The position numbers and the translations under genes are program-made. DNA of 64,000 nucleotides from the NCBI RefSeq assembly GCF_001724605.1, contig NZ_MEEX01000021.1, positions 18,501 through 82,500 on the forward strand. Direction: 5' to 3'. The notes under the pieces were generated by a model. The model did not search any database. It saw nothing but the letters and a program-made list of their open reading frames with translations, and was not told where the DNA came from. Shown here piece after piece: positions 20,699 through 29,846 of the stretch. The stretch is from Phenylobacterium sp. SCN 70-31 (lineage in GTDB: Bacteria > Pseudomonadota > Alphaproteobacteria > Caulobacterales > Caulobacteraceae). The first letter of the stretch is position 1. Every line of letters starts with the position of its first letter.

Positions 20699-22141
20699 CT
20701 ACCGTCGCCCTTCGGTCACGATCTTCACCTGCGCGCCGGGCGCGAGGGGTTCGCCCGGTCGCAGGTTGTTGAGCATGAGGAAGCGGGCCAGCCGATCGCG
20801 CTCGGGCGGCATGCGCGCGGACATCGTCTCCGCCGTGTCGCCGGGGCGCACCGTGACCACCGCGATGCGTCGCCCGCCCACCGCCTCTGCGTCGCGGTCC
20901 GAAAGGCGGCGGAACGATTCGTACATCCCGTCGAACACGCCCGCCTGACCGGCCGGCGCCATCGAGACGAAGTGATAGACCTGGTTTCCGCCCGCGGCGT
21001 AGGCCACGACCGTCAGGTCCACCGGCCGACCGGCCGACAGCGCCCGCGCGGGCAGCACCACCGCCGGCATGCCGTTGATGGTGGTGCGCTGAGCCTGACC
21101 CAACTCGTGGCGACCCTGGCGGATGATCCCCCGCATCACCGCGGCGGCGTAAGCCTCAAGCTGCGAAGCCGGCGCCTGGCCCGGAGCGAACTCGGCCAGC
21201 ATGCCCTGCGGCCCGGCCACCCGCACCGCCTGCGGGGTGTTGCTCAACGCGAACCCCTGCGGCGCGTCGAAGCGGATGCGCAGGGCCGGATGCACAAACG
21301 ATCCGCCCCGCACCACCCCCTGGCCGGGATCGTCGCCGAACGGCATCCCGTCCAGCGCCGCCAGGAAGGCGCGCTGGTCCAGGGCCAGGTCCTCGGCGTA
21401 GGCGATCCGCGCGGCCTGCGTCTCGGCCCGCTGGATCCGATCGCCCGTCAGCGGATGGGTGCGGGCCCAGGCCGGGGTCGCCGCCCCGCCCTGCCCGGTG
21501 GTCTGGGTGTTGAAGGCGTCCTCGCGCTGCAGGCCGTCCAGCACCCGCGTCAGGCCCTCGGGCGCATAGCCCGCCATGGGTAGATAGCGAAGCGCCAGGG
21601 TGTCGGCCTCGTACTCCTGGTTCCGCGAATAGCTGAGCGTCCCCAGCTTGCCCACGCGGCCGGCGATGCCGCCCGCGATATCCGACTTTGTCGCCGCCCC
21701 GATCAAGGCCGCGGCCAGACCGCTGAGCGCCTCGGCCTGTTCCTGGCGCTGGGCGTGCTTGGCGGTCACGTGGCCCAGTTCGTGGCCCAGCACCGCCGCC
21801 AACTCGGCCTCGGAGTTCATGATCGAGAGCAGCCCACGGGTGATGTAGACATAGCAGCCCGGCGGCGCGGTGAAGGCGTTCACCACCTCGGAGTTCAGCA
21901 CGGTGAAGATGCAGCGCTGGCGCATCCCCGCCGCCTGAGCCATGCGATCGCCCACACGCTGGACATAGTCGGCCTGAGGCCCCGCGAACTCGCCGCCCAG
22001 GCTGGCCACGAGGCCCATGTGCTCGCGCGCCGGCTGGGCCGCCGCGGGCGTCCCGCCCAACGGAAGCGCCGCCAGCAGAACCACCGCCGCCAGAGCTTCC
22101 ACCCGCCGCATTCCGCCTTCGCTCCGCATCCGGGCTGACAA
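20699..22141 (-). CDS. M48-family Zn metalloprotease
   Basis: LGHELGHVTAKH (HExxH) with signal peptide and C-terminal LysM-like segment. Confidence 0.88.
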   Translation of the reverse strand: MSARMRSEGGMRRVEALAAVVLLAALPLGGTPAAAQPAREHMGLVASLGGEFAGPQADYVQRVGDRMAQAAGMRQRCIFTVLNSEVVNAFTAPPGCYVYITRGLLSIMNSEAELAAVLGHELGHVTAKHAQRQEQAEALSGLAAALIGAATKSDIAGGIAGRVGKLGTLSYSRNQEYEADTLALRYLPMAGYAPEGLTRVLDGLQREDAFNTQTTGQGGAATPAWARTHPLTGDRIQRAETQAARIAYAEDLALDQRAFLAALDGMPFGDDPGQGVVRGGSFVHPALRIRFDAPQGFALSNTPQAVRVAGPQGMLAEFAPGQAPASQLEAYAAAVMRGIIRQGRHELGQAQRTTINGMPAVVLPARALSAGRPVDLTVVAYAAGGNQVYHFVSMAPAGQAGVFDGMYESFRRLSDRDAEAVGGRRIAVVTVRPGDTAETMSARMPPERDRLARFLMLNNLRPGEPLAPGAQVKIVTEGRR

Positions 22142-22195
22142 GCCGCCCGCTTCGCGCCAAGAGTGGCGCAGACTTGTCCGAGAGTGAACAGCCCA

Positions 22196-23041
22196 ATGTC
22201 GGCGGCCGCCGAACCCTCCAACGCCCGCCTGGCCGAAAGCCTGCTGGCCTTCTGGGCCGAAGCCGGCATCGACTCGGTTCTGGCCGACGAAGCCGTCGAC
22301 CGGATCGAGGCCGGGCGCGTGGCGCCGCCACCGAGGCCGCCGCCGCCGGTCACGGCCCTGGCCCCCGCCCCCGCGGGCCGGATCGCGCCCGGCGGCCGGC
22401 CCGTCGGACCGGACGTCGCAACCGCTATCGCGCAGGCGCAGGCCGCCGCGGCCGCGGCCGGGAGCCTGGAGGACCTGGTCGCCGCCATCGCCGCCTTCGA
22501 GGGGTGTCCGCTCCGCTACGAGGGCGCGGCGACCAAGGCCGTGGTCTTACGCGGCGACCCCAAGGCCCCGCTCATGGTGATCGGCGAAGGCCCCGGCGCC
22601 GAGGAGGATGCGCGCGGCGAACCGTTCGTCGGCCGCGCCGGCCGGCTGCTGGACCGGATGCTGATGGCCGCCGGGCTGGAGGGCCGGGTGCTGATCACCA
22701 ACACCGTGTTCTGGCGGCCGCCCGGCAACCGCACCCCGAGCCCGGCCGAACAGGCGGTCTGCGCCCCGTTCCTCGAACGCATCGTCCAGCTGGTTCAGCC
22801 GCGCATGCTCCTGCTGGCCGGAGGCGCATCGGCCAAGTCGTTGCTGAAGCGCGAGGAAGGCATCCTGTCCCTGCGCGGTCGCTGGTTCGAGTGGCGCTCG
22901 GCCGACGGCGCCCTGGAACTGCCCGCAATGCCGACACTTCACCCCGCTTTCCTGCTCCGTCAGCCCGGCGCGAAGAAAAGGGCGTGGATCGATCTGCTGA
23001 CCCTGACCGAAAGGCTTGATCGCCCCGACCGCCCCCACTAG
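22196..23041 (+). CDS. Uracil-DNA glycosylase, family 4-like
   Basis: GEGPGAEEDARGEPFVGRAGRLLDRML and TLHPAFLLRQP motifs. Confidence 0.88.
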   Translation: MSAAAEPSNARLAESLLAFWAEAGIDSVLADEAVDRIEAGRVAPPPRPPPPVTALAPAPAGRIAPGGRPVGPDVATAIAQAQAAAAAAGSLEDLVAAIAAFEGCPLRYEGAATKAVVLRGDPKAPLMVIGEGPGAEEDARGEPFVGRAGRLLDRMLMAAGLEGRVLITNTVFWRPPGNRTPSPAEQAVCAPFLERIVQLVQPRMLLLAGGASAKSLLKREEGILSLRGRWFEWRSADGALELPAMPTLHPAFLLRQPGAKKRAWIDLLTLTERLDRPDRPH

Positions 23042-23117
23042 CCTGCCCCGCGGTGGGACTCGAGAAAAAGGGGTTCGCGTTCAGGGGACGTTAGTCCTCG
23101 CACGCGAATAGGACGGC

Positions 23118-24728
23118 ATGACGCTCAAAAAGCGCCTGCGCGTCGGGGCTTTGTCCCTGTTCGCCGCTGCCTCGTTCGCCGCAACTGCGGCCGTGGCCCA
23201 GCCCAGGCCTCTCTCCGACACCGACGCGCGCGCCTATACCGCCGCCTTCCAGGCCGTGGAACAGGGCGACTTCGTGGGCGCCCAGCTCCAGGCTTCCGAA
23301 ATCCAGGACCGGTCGCTGGACGGCTATCTGTCGTTCCGCGCGCTCATGCACCCCACGGCGCACAAGGCCAGCTTCGAGGAGCTGGCCGGATGGCTGGAAC
23401 GCTTCCGCGACCTGCCCCTGGCCGACCGCGTCTTCTCCCTGGCCCACAAGCGCAAGCCCGGCGAGGCCGCTCAGCTGCCCACGCCCGAGGTCGCCCTGGT
23501 CGACACCGCGCGCAGCGAGGTGACGAAGCCCGCCCGCGAAGCCTTCTATTCCGGCGACGCCCCGACCGCCTTCCGCCTGGCGGTCAACGTCGGCGAGCGC
23601 TGGATCGCGGGCCTGGCGGCCTGGCGGCTCCAGGACTACGCCCAGGCCCAGGACTATTTCGCCCAGGTGGCCCGCGACACCGACGAAGACCCGTGGCAGC
23701 GCGCCGCCGGCGCCTACTGGGCCCATCGCGCGGCCTCGATGATGGGCGACACCGCCTCGGCCCACGGCTTCCTGCGTCTGGCCGCCCAGGCGCCGCACAC
23801 CTTCTACGGCATGATCGCCGAGCGGCAGACCGCCCTGCTCCGCATCGCCGAGGCGCCGACCGGCCAACTCACCCTGGCGGCCTACCGGCCGCCGACCCGG
23901 CCCGCCGTCGAGGTGCTGGGCGGCGAACTGCGGGCGCACCGCGCCGCCGCCCTGGCCCAGATCGGCCGCCATGAGGAAGCCCGGCAGGAGATTCGCGCCG
24001 GCCTGGCCCTGGCCCGCACCGGCGAGGAGCGCGACGCCTGGACCGCCCTGCTGAGCGACTTCGGCCTCTCGGGGGTCTACGGCGGCTCGGGTCGCGGCTA
24101 TCTGACCCTGGGCGACTACCAGGCGCCGCCGCTGTCGCCCAGGAACGGCTTCACCATGGACAAGGCGCTGGTCTACGCCATCGTCCGCCAGGAGAGCGCG
24201 TTCAACCCGATGGCCCTGTCGCACGCCGGGGCTCGCGGCCTGATGCAGCTGCTGCCGACCTCGGCGGCCCTGGCCACCGGCGACCGCAACTTCGTCAAGC
24301 GGCCCAGGACCCTGTTCGATCCGGCGCTCAACCTTCGCGCCGGCCAGGACTACCTCGCCTATCTCATGGACCGGGGCGTGGGCCCCGACCTGCTCAAGAT
24401 GGTCGCCGCCTACAACGGCGGGCCGGGCGCGGTGCTGAGCACCATCCAGAAGGTCGGCGACGACGACACCCTGCTGCTCATCGAATGCCTGCCGGCGCTG
24501 GAGACGCGCAACTACGTCGAGAAGGTCATGGCCGGATACTGGACGTACAAGCGCATGTTCGGCGAGGAGACGCGCACCCTGGATGCGCTGGCCTCTGGCG
24601 CGCGCCGCATCGACGCCCGGCTCGACCTGACGCCCCTAGCCGATCCGGACGGGGCGCAGCCCCAGATCGCGCCGCAGCCGCTTCAGGTCGGCGCCGCGGC
24701 GATGCTCCAGACGGCGTCGTTCGACTAG
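23118..24728 (+). CDS. Lytic transglycosylase (Slt-type)
   Basis: AIVRQESAFNPMALSHAGARGLMQLLPTSA and AYNGGPG motifs. Confidence 0.93.
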   Translation: MTLKKRLRVGALSLFAAASFAATAAVAQPRPLSDTDARAYTAAFQAVEQGDFVGAQLQASEIQDRSLDGYLSFRALMHPTAHKASFEELAGWLERFRDLPLADRVFSLAHKRKPGEAAQLPTPEVALVDTARSEVTKPAREAFYSGDAPTAFRLAVNVGERWIAGLAAWRLQDYAQAQDYFAQVARDTDEDPWQRAAGAYWAHRAASMMGDTASAHGFLRLAAQAPHTFYGMIAERQTALLRIAEAPTGQLTLAAYRPPTRPAVEVLGGELRAHRAAALAQIGRHEEARQEIRAGLALARTGEERDAWTALLSDFGLSGVYGGSGRGYLTLGDYQAPPLSPRNGFTMDKALVYAIVRQESAFNPMALSHAGARGLMQLLPTSAALATGDRNFVKRPRTLFDPALNLRAGQDYLAYLMDRGVGPDLLKMVAAYNGGPGAVLSTIQKVGDDDTLLLIECLPALETRNYVEKVMAGYWTYKRMFGEETRTLDALASGARRIDARLDLTPLADPDGAQPQIAPQPLQVGAAAMLQTASFD

Positions 24729-25082
24729 CACCGCCCAGGGCGAACGCCCGAGCAGTCCACCCGGCCCAAGGCCAGACACGAGGGCCGCGCCGCCACCGGC
24801 CGCGAGATGCGTCTCCAGCGCCTTGATCCAGCCGTCGCGCAGGCGAAAGTCGGCGGGCGCCACGACGAGCCATTCGGCCCTGGCGGCCGCAGCGGCGGCC
24901 TCCAGGCTGTCATGCGCCTCGGCCCCCGTCTCCTCGCACAGCAGATCGATGCCGGCCTGGCCCGGGCCAGCGACCAGAAGCACCTGCCGCACCAGCCCGT
25001 CCACCGCCCCGGCCGTGAGCTGGGCCAGCAGGACGGGCAGCTCCGGAGCGCCCCGCCGCGCATCGATGATCACGGAAAGCAT
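24636..25082 (-). CDS. Short glycosyltransferase-A-like / cell wall biosynthesis protein
   Basis: MLSVIIDARRGAPELPVLLAQL...WLVVAPADFRLRDGWI; overlaps the slt 3' end by 93 bp. Confidence 0.5.
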   Translation of the reverse strand: MLSVIIDARRGAPELPVLLAQLTAGAVDGLVRQVLLVAGPGQAGIDLLCEETGAEAHDSLEAAAAAARAEWLVVAPADFRLRDGWIKALETHLAAGGGAALVSGLGPGGLLGRSPWAVLVERRRLEHRRGADLKRLRRDLGLRPVRIG

Positions 25083-25168
25083 GACCCGACAGACCGTGCT
25101 TCCTCCGCGGCGGTCAAGCCCCGGCCGCGTGTCAGCCGACGCCGATCATGCCGGGATCGCTTCGAGGA

Positions 25169-25528
25169 TCAGTCTGTCGTGGCCCAGGTGCGGTCGGCGT
25201 TGCGATCGTAGCGCAGCGTGACCTTCGAGACGCTGCACAGGTCGAGGCGGTTCCAGACCGCCGGCGTGCCGTCGTCGTAGACCACCTTCAGGTCGAACCG
25301 GCAGCCCTTCGTGCCTCGGGCGAATTCGATGTCCACCGCCTCGCCGTCGGCCAGCACATCGGCTTCCATCACGTCTTCTTCCCAGTCGTCGGCGTTCGAC
25401 GCCGACACATAGACTTCCGAGATGGTGTATCCGGTCTTGTTGTAGACTTGGAAGTCCTGATCGCCCGCCATGACGGGGCTGGCCAGGAGCACGACAGGCG
25501 CCGAGAGGGCCACGATACGTTTCAGCAT
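25169..25528 (-). CDS. Small secreted protein of unknown function
   Basis: Signal peptide MLKRIVALSAPVVLLASPVMAG; FQVYNKTGYTISEVYVSASNADDWEEDV. Confidence 0.65.
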   Translation of the reverse strand: MLKRIVALSAPVVLLASPVMAGDQDFQVYNKTGYTISEVYVSASNADDWEEDVMEADVLADGEAVDIEFARGTKGCRFDLKVVYDDGTPAVWNRLDLCSVSKVTLRYDRNADRTWATTD

Positions 25529-25691
25529 TTTCGTCCCACCTTCTGTGTGATGTCCGCGTTTTCCACGGCAGCCGTAACCATCCCGTAAATTCCCAATATC
25601 GAGACACACATGAATGTGGATAATGGAATCTATACCTCCGAATACTGAAATCACGCTCGCACCCGTAGGACGCGCGGCGCGCGCACCATAT

Positions 25692-25706
25692 GTTCTTGTT
25701 TTGTTC
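25692..25706 (+). promoter_or_regulatory. Putative LexA (SOS) box GTTC-N7-GTTC
   Basis: GTTCTTGTTTTGTTC, 25 bp upstream of the radical SAM ATG. Confidence 0.65.
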
Positions 25707-25730
25707 GAATTCGAGCCCTAGATTGCGGGC

Positions 25731-26807
25731 ATGTCTCAGACCGCTCCCCCGATGCGCGGCCGCGGCGCCCGCTCGAACGCCAGCGGCCGCTACGAGTCCG
25801 AGGTGCGGGAGGCGTTCGACGACGGCTGGACGCGCGACGACGCCGAGGCGACCCCCCTGCGCACCGAGGTCAGCGTCGAACGCGCCCGCCGGATCATCAG
25901 CCACAACGACAGCCCCGACGTCGGCTTCTCGGCCTCCATCAATCCCTACCGGGGCTGCGAGCACGGCTGCATCTACTGCTACGCCCGGCCTTCCCACGCC
26001 TATATGGGCCTCTCTCCCGGCCTCGACTTCGAGTCCCGCATCTTCGTGAAGCCAGACGCCGCCCGGCTCCTGGAGAGGGAACTCTCCAGGCCGAGCTACA
26101 AGCCCGAGCTGATCCACATCGGCGGCAACACCGACCCGTATCAGCCGCAGGAGCGAACCCAGCGGATCACCCGCGGGGTGATCGAGGTGATGCTGCGGTT
26201 CCGGCACCCCTTCTCCGTGATCACCAAGTCGGCGCTGGTCGTGCGCGACCTCGACCTGCTCGCCGAAGCGGCGACGATGAACCTGGCGCGGGTGGCCATC
26301 TCGGTCACCACTCTGGACCGCAAGCTGGCGCGCTCGATGGAGCCACGTGCGGCCACGCCGGCGAAGCGCCTGGACGCCATCGCCCGGCTTGCCGCGGCCG
26401 GCGTGCCCGTGACGGTCATGTTCGCACCGGCCATCCCGGGCCTGAACGACCACGAGATGGAGGCCGTGCTGGAGCGCGCCGCCGGCGCCGGCGCCTCGGG
26501 CGCGGGCTATGTCGTCCTGCGACTGCCGCTGGAGATCAAGGATCTGTTCCGGGAGTGGCTCGACACCGGCCAGCCGGATCGCGCCCGACGCGTCATGTCG
26601 CTGGTCCGCCAGATGCGGGGCGGCAAGGACTACGACATGGCCTGGGGTCGCAGGATGCGCGGCGAAGGCCCCATCGCCGACCTGCTTTCGATCCGCTTCA
26701 AGGCCGCCCGCCGCCGCTACGGTCTGGACCGCGGCTGGCCGCCCGCGGACCTCTCACGCTTCCGCGTCCCGCTTCAGGCCGGCGGGCAACTGGATCTGTT
26801 CGGCTGA
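25731..26807 (+). CDS. Radical SAM protein (PA0069/Rv2578c family, SplB-like)
   Basis: CxxxCxxC motif GCEHGCIYCYARPSH; HIGGNTDPYQPQE. Confidence 0.88.
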   Translation: MSQTAPPMRGRGARSNASGRYESEVREAFDDGWTRDDAEATPLRTEVSVERARRIISHNDSPDVGFSASINPYRGCEHGCIYCYARPSHAYMGLSPGLDFESRIFVKPDAARLLERELSRPSYKPELIHIGGNTDPYQPQERTQRITRGVIEVMLRFRHPFSVITKSALVVRDLDLLAEAATMNLARVAISVTTLDRKLARSMEPRAATPAKRLDAIARLAAAGVPVTVMFAPAIPGLNDHEMEAVLERAAGAGASGAGYVVLRLPLEIKDLFREWLDTGQPDRARRVMSLVRQMRGGKDYDMAWGRRMRGEGPIADLLSIRFKAARRRYGLDRGWPPADLSRFRVPLQAGGQLDLFG

Positions 26808-26840
26808 GCCTCGCACCCACCGCGTGGCGCAATCCGGACG

Positions 26841-28199
26841 CTACCGGCTGAACACGCCCACCAGTTCCACGTGGGGCGACCAGAGGAACTGGTCCACGGG
26901 GAGAAGGCGGTCCAGGCGGAATCCCGCGTCGATGAGGATGCGGGCGTCGCGGGCGAAGGTGGCGGGATTGCACGAGACTCCGACCACGCGCGACGCATCG
27001 GAACGGGCGATCTCGGCCGCCTGCTCGGCGGCGCCGGCCCGGGGCGGGTCGAAGACCACCACGTCCGTCTTCCTCAACTCGTCGGCCAGGACAGGGCGAC
27101 GGACGAGGTCCCGCGCCTCGGCGGTGACGCCCTTGAGACCGGGCGCGGTCGAAAGCGCCGCCCGCAGGGCCGAAACCGCCTCGCCCGACATGTCGGCGGC
27201 GTAGACGGGGGCGATCGCGGCCAGACGGAAGGTGAAGGTCCCCACGCCGCAGTGCAGATCGGCGATCCGCGCCGCACCCGCGGCCGCCTCGCCGACGAAC
27301 GCCGTCATCGCCGCCTCGGCGCCCGGCGCCGCCTGGAGGAAGGCGCCCGGCGGCAGAGCCACCGTCGCCGGGCCCAGCCGCACCTGCGGCGTGCGCGCCA
27401 TGTAGGCCACCTCGCCGGCCAGCGTGACCCGGGCGAAGTCGGCGGCGGCGGCCTGTTCGGCGATCCGCATGCGGGCATCGGCCGAGAGGCCGCCGCTTTT
27501 CGCCTCGACACCGGTGATCTCCACGTCGACGCCTGTGGCCGTCAGGGTCACATGCAGGGTCGGCGCGGACTTCGGATGCTCGAACAGTGGCGCGGCCAGC
27601 CGGGCCAGCGCGGGGATCGCGCCCTGGAGCGCGGGATCGGCGATCGGGCAGACGCCCACCTCGACGAGGTCCCACGAGCGGCGCGCCTTGTAGCCCAGGC
27701 GCGCGACGTCCGGTCCGCCGCGGCGGGCGTGCAGGGCGAGGCGCCGGCGGGCGCCGGGTCCGGCGGCGTAGACGGGCAGCACCTCGGTCTCGATCCGCTC
27801 GCGAGCCAGGGTGCGCACGATCCGATCCGACTTCCAGGCGAGATAAGGGGCATGCGCCCAGTGCTGGAGCGCACAGCCGCCACAGACGCCGAAGTGGGGA
27901 CACGGCGGCTCGACGCGATCGGGGCTGGCGGCCAGCACCTCGGCCAGGTCGCGGCGGTCGCCCCCGCCCGTCACCCGCACGCGTTCGCCGGGCAAGGTGA
28001 AGGGGACATAGATCGGGCCGGCGGCCACCCCGTCGCCCTCGCCGCCTACGGCCTCGATCAGGATCTCCTGCGGCGGGCCAGGCGGCGGACGCGGATCGGG
28101 ACGACGGGTAGGCCCGTGGCCCGGATTCTGGCCCGGATTCTGGCCGGAACGGCGGCGCTGCGGCGCCTTCGAGGATCTCACGAGCGGCCCCGTCGGCAA
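26841..28199 (-). CDS. Class I SAM-dependent RNA methyltransferase (TrmA/RlmD-like, TRAM domain)
   Basis: CPHFGVCGGCALQHW Fe-S motif, VFDPPRAGA, VGVSCNPATFARD. Confidence 0.9.
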   Translation of the reverse strand: MPTGPLVRSSKAPQRRRSGQNPGQNPGHGPTRRPDPRPPPGPPQEILIEAVGGEGDGVAAGPIYVPFTLPGERVRVTGGGDRRDLAEVLAASPDRVEPPCPHFGVCGGCALQHWAHAPYLAWKSDRIVRTLARERIETEVLPVYAAGPGARRRLALHARRGGPDVARLGYKARRSWDLVEVGVCPIADPALQGAIPALARLAAPLFEHPKSAPTLHVTLTATGVDVEITGVEAKSGGLSADARMRIAEQAAAADFARVTLAGEVAYMARTPQVRLGPATVALPPGAFLQAAPGAEAAMTAFVGEAAAGAARIADLHCGVGTFTFRLAAIAPVYAADMSGEAVSALRAALSTAPGLKGVTAEARDLVRRPVLADELRKTDVVVFDPPRAGAAEQAAEIARSDASRVVGVSCNPATFARDARILIDAGFRLDRLLPVDQFLWSPHVELVGVFSR

Positions 28200-28338
28200 G
28201 ATGTGGTGCGGTAAGGCGTGGTTAAGTCGGGATGAACGAACATGAACGAGTTTCTCAACGGCCGTTCAGGTTCGGCGGCGCATCTTCGCCCCTAGCGTCG
28301 CCGTAAGCGACCCGAGAGCTTCGAGAGAGGGATACCGG

Positions 28339-28971
28339 ATGTCCGTCCAAGCCGCCATCGCCAAGGCCGCTGTCGTCAAAGTGGGGGCGTTCGCGCTCGC
28401 GGCCGCGATCGTCCTGCCCGCCGGCGTGGCCAGCGCCCAGCCATACGGGGGCGCGTACGGCCCCGGCTCGCCCGGCTACAACTACGACCCCTGCCGCCGC
28501 GACGCGAACCAGCGCGGCACGGCCGGCGCGCTGATCGGCGGCGGCATGGGCGCGGTCATCGGCTCGAACGCCGCCGCCCGCAACGCGCGAACCGAAGGCG
28601 CCCTGCTGGGCGGCCTGCTGGGCGCCATCGCCGGCGGCGTGGTGGGCAACAAGACCGCGGCCTGCAACTCGCAGTACGGCGGCGCCTATCCGGCCTCGTC
28701 GCGCTACGAGCCCGCCCCGCCGCCGCCGCTCCCGCCGCCGGCCGCCTCGTCCGGCTACTACGACCGCGACGCCTACGCCGATCGCGCCGCCGACCCGCGC
28801 GACGAGGATTGGCGTCACCGCGACGCACCCTATCGCACCGACAGCCGCGGCGCCGACGCCGACGGGTGCACCCTGGCGGAGAGCCCGATCTACATGCCAG
28901 ACGGCCGCACCCAGTCGCGCTTCGTGCGCGTGTGTCGCGACGCGTCGGGCCGCTACGCGGTCGTCGACTGA
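28339..28971 (+). CDS. Glycine-zipper secreted protein
   Basis: Signal peptide; GALIGGGMGAVIGSNAAARNARTEGALLGGLLGAIAGGVVGN. Confidence 0.7.
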   Translation: MSVQAAIAKAAVVKVGAFALAAAIVLPAGVASAQPYGGAYGPGSPGYNYDPCRRDANQRGTAGALIGGGMGAVIGSNAAARNARTEGALLGGLLGAIAGGVVGNKTAACNSQYGGAYPASSRYEPAPPPPLPPPAASSGYYDRDAYADRAADPRDEDWRHRDAPYRTDSRGADADGCTLAESPIYMPDGRTQSRFVRVCRDASGRYAVVD

Positions 28972-29101
28972 CGCCGGTTCCATTCCAAGTCGAGCAAGCC
29001 TGGGGTCGTCCCGCACAGCGGGGCGGCCTCTTTCTTGCGCGCCGGATGTGCGGCGGGCGCCGTCGAAGGAAGCTTCGGGCGGTGTTCGGGCGGCGTCGGG
29101 A

Positions 29102-29809
29102 TCAGCGGGCCGGATTCGTCGCCCAGAGCAGGAATTCTTGATTCCCGTCGCCCCCCGAGATCGGGCTGTCGGTGGTTTCGCGCACGGTCCAGCCAGAGAC
29201 GGCGAGGAAGGCCTTCACGTCCTCCAGCGCGGCCTGGCGCGCCTCCGGATCGGTCACGAGCCCGCCCTTGCCCACCTTCGCCGGCCCCACTTCGAACTGG
29301 GGCTTCACCAGGGCCACGAGGTCGGCGCCCGGCGCTGCCAGCGCGAGGGCGACAGGCAGCGCCTTGGCGAGCGAGATGAAGCTGACGTCGGTGACGATGA
29401 GGCCCGGCGGCTCGGGAACCAGCGCCGGCGTGAGGTCCCGCGCGTCGGTGGCCTCCAGCCGGACCACGCGCGCGTCGCCCGAGAGCCGCGGATGGAGCTG
29501 GCCCCGGCCGACGTCCACGGCGTAGACCCGCGCCGCGCCGCGGGCCAGGCACACCTCGGTGAAGCCGCCTGTCGAGGCGCCGACGTCCAGGACGACGCGC
29601 CCGGCCACCCCGACCGGCCAGAGGTCCAGCGCATGAACCAGCTTCAGCGCGCCACGGCCCACCCAGGGATGGGCCGGCCGGGCCACGATCTCCACATCCG
29701 CATCGAGCAGTTCCGACGCCCGGGCCACCGGTCGGCCTCCGGCCGTGACGCCCCCGGCTTCGATGGCGGCGCGGGCCTTGGCGCGGCTCTCGAAGAGGCC
29801 GCGCGCCAC
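29102..29809 (-). CDS. tlyA: TlyA-family rRNA methyltransferase / S4-domain protein
   Basis: S4-like N-terminus, VVLDVGASTGGFTEVCLARGA, VKPQFEVG. Confidence 0.9.
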   Translation of the reverse strand: MARGLFESRAKARAAIEAGGVTAGGRPVARASELLDADVEIVARPAHPWVGRGALKLVHALDLWPVGVAGRVVLDVGASTGGFTEVCLARGAARVYAVDVGRGQLHPRLSGDARVVRLEATDARDLTPALVPEPPGLIVTDVSFISLAKALPVALALAAPGADLVALVKPQFEVGPAKVGKGGLVTDPEARQAALEDVKAFLAVSGWTVRETTDSPISGGDGNQEFLLWATNPAR

Positions 29810-29846
29810 CAGCAGGACATCGGCCCTCTGCCGCAGCCTCAGGCCC

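Noticed and set aside
28224-28245. GAAC repeats (GAACGAACATGAAC) as a possible LexA box
   Set aside because: Spacings are 0, 2 and 6 nt rather than the required 7
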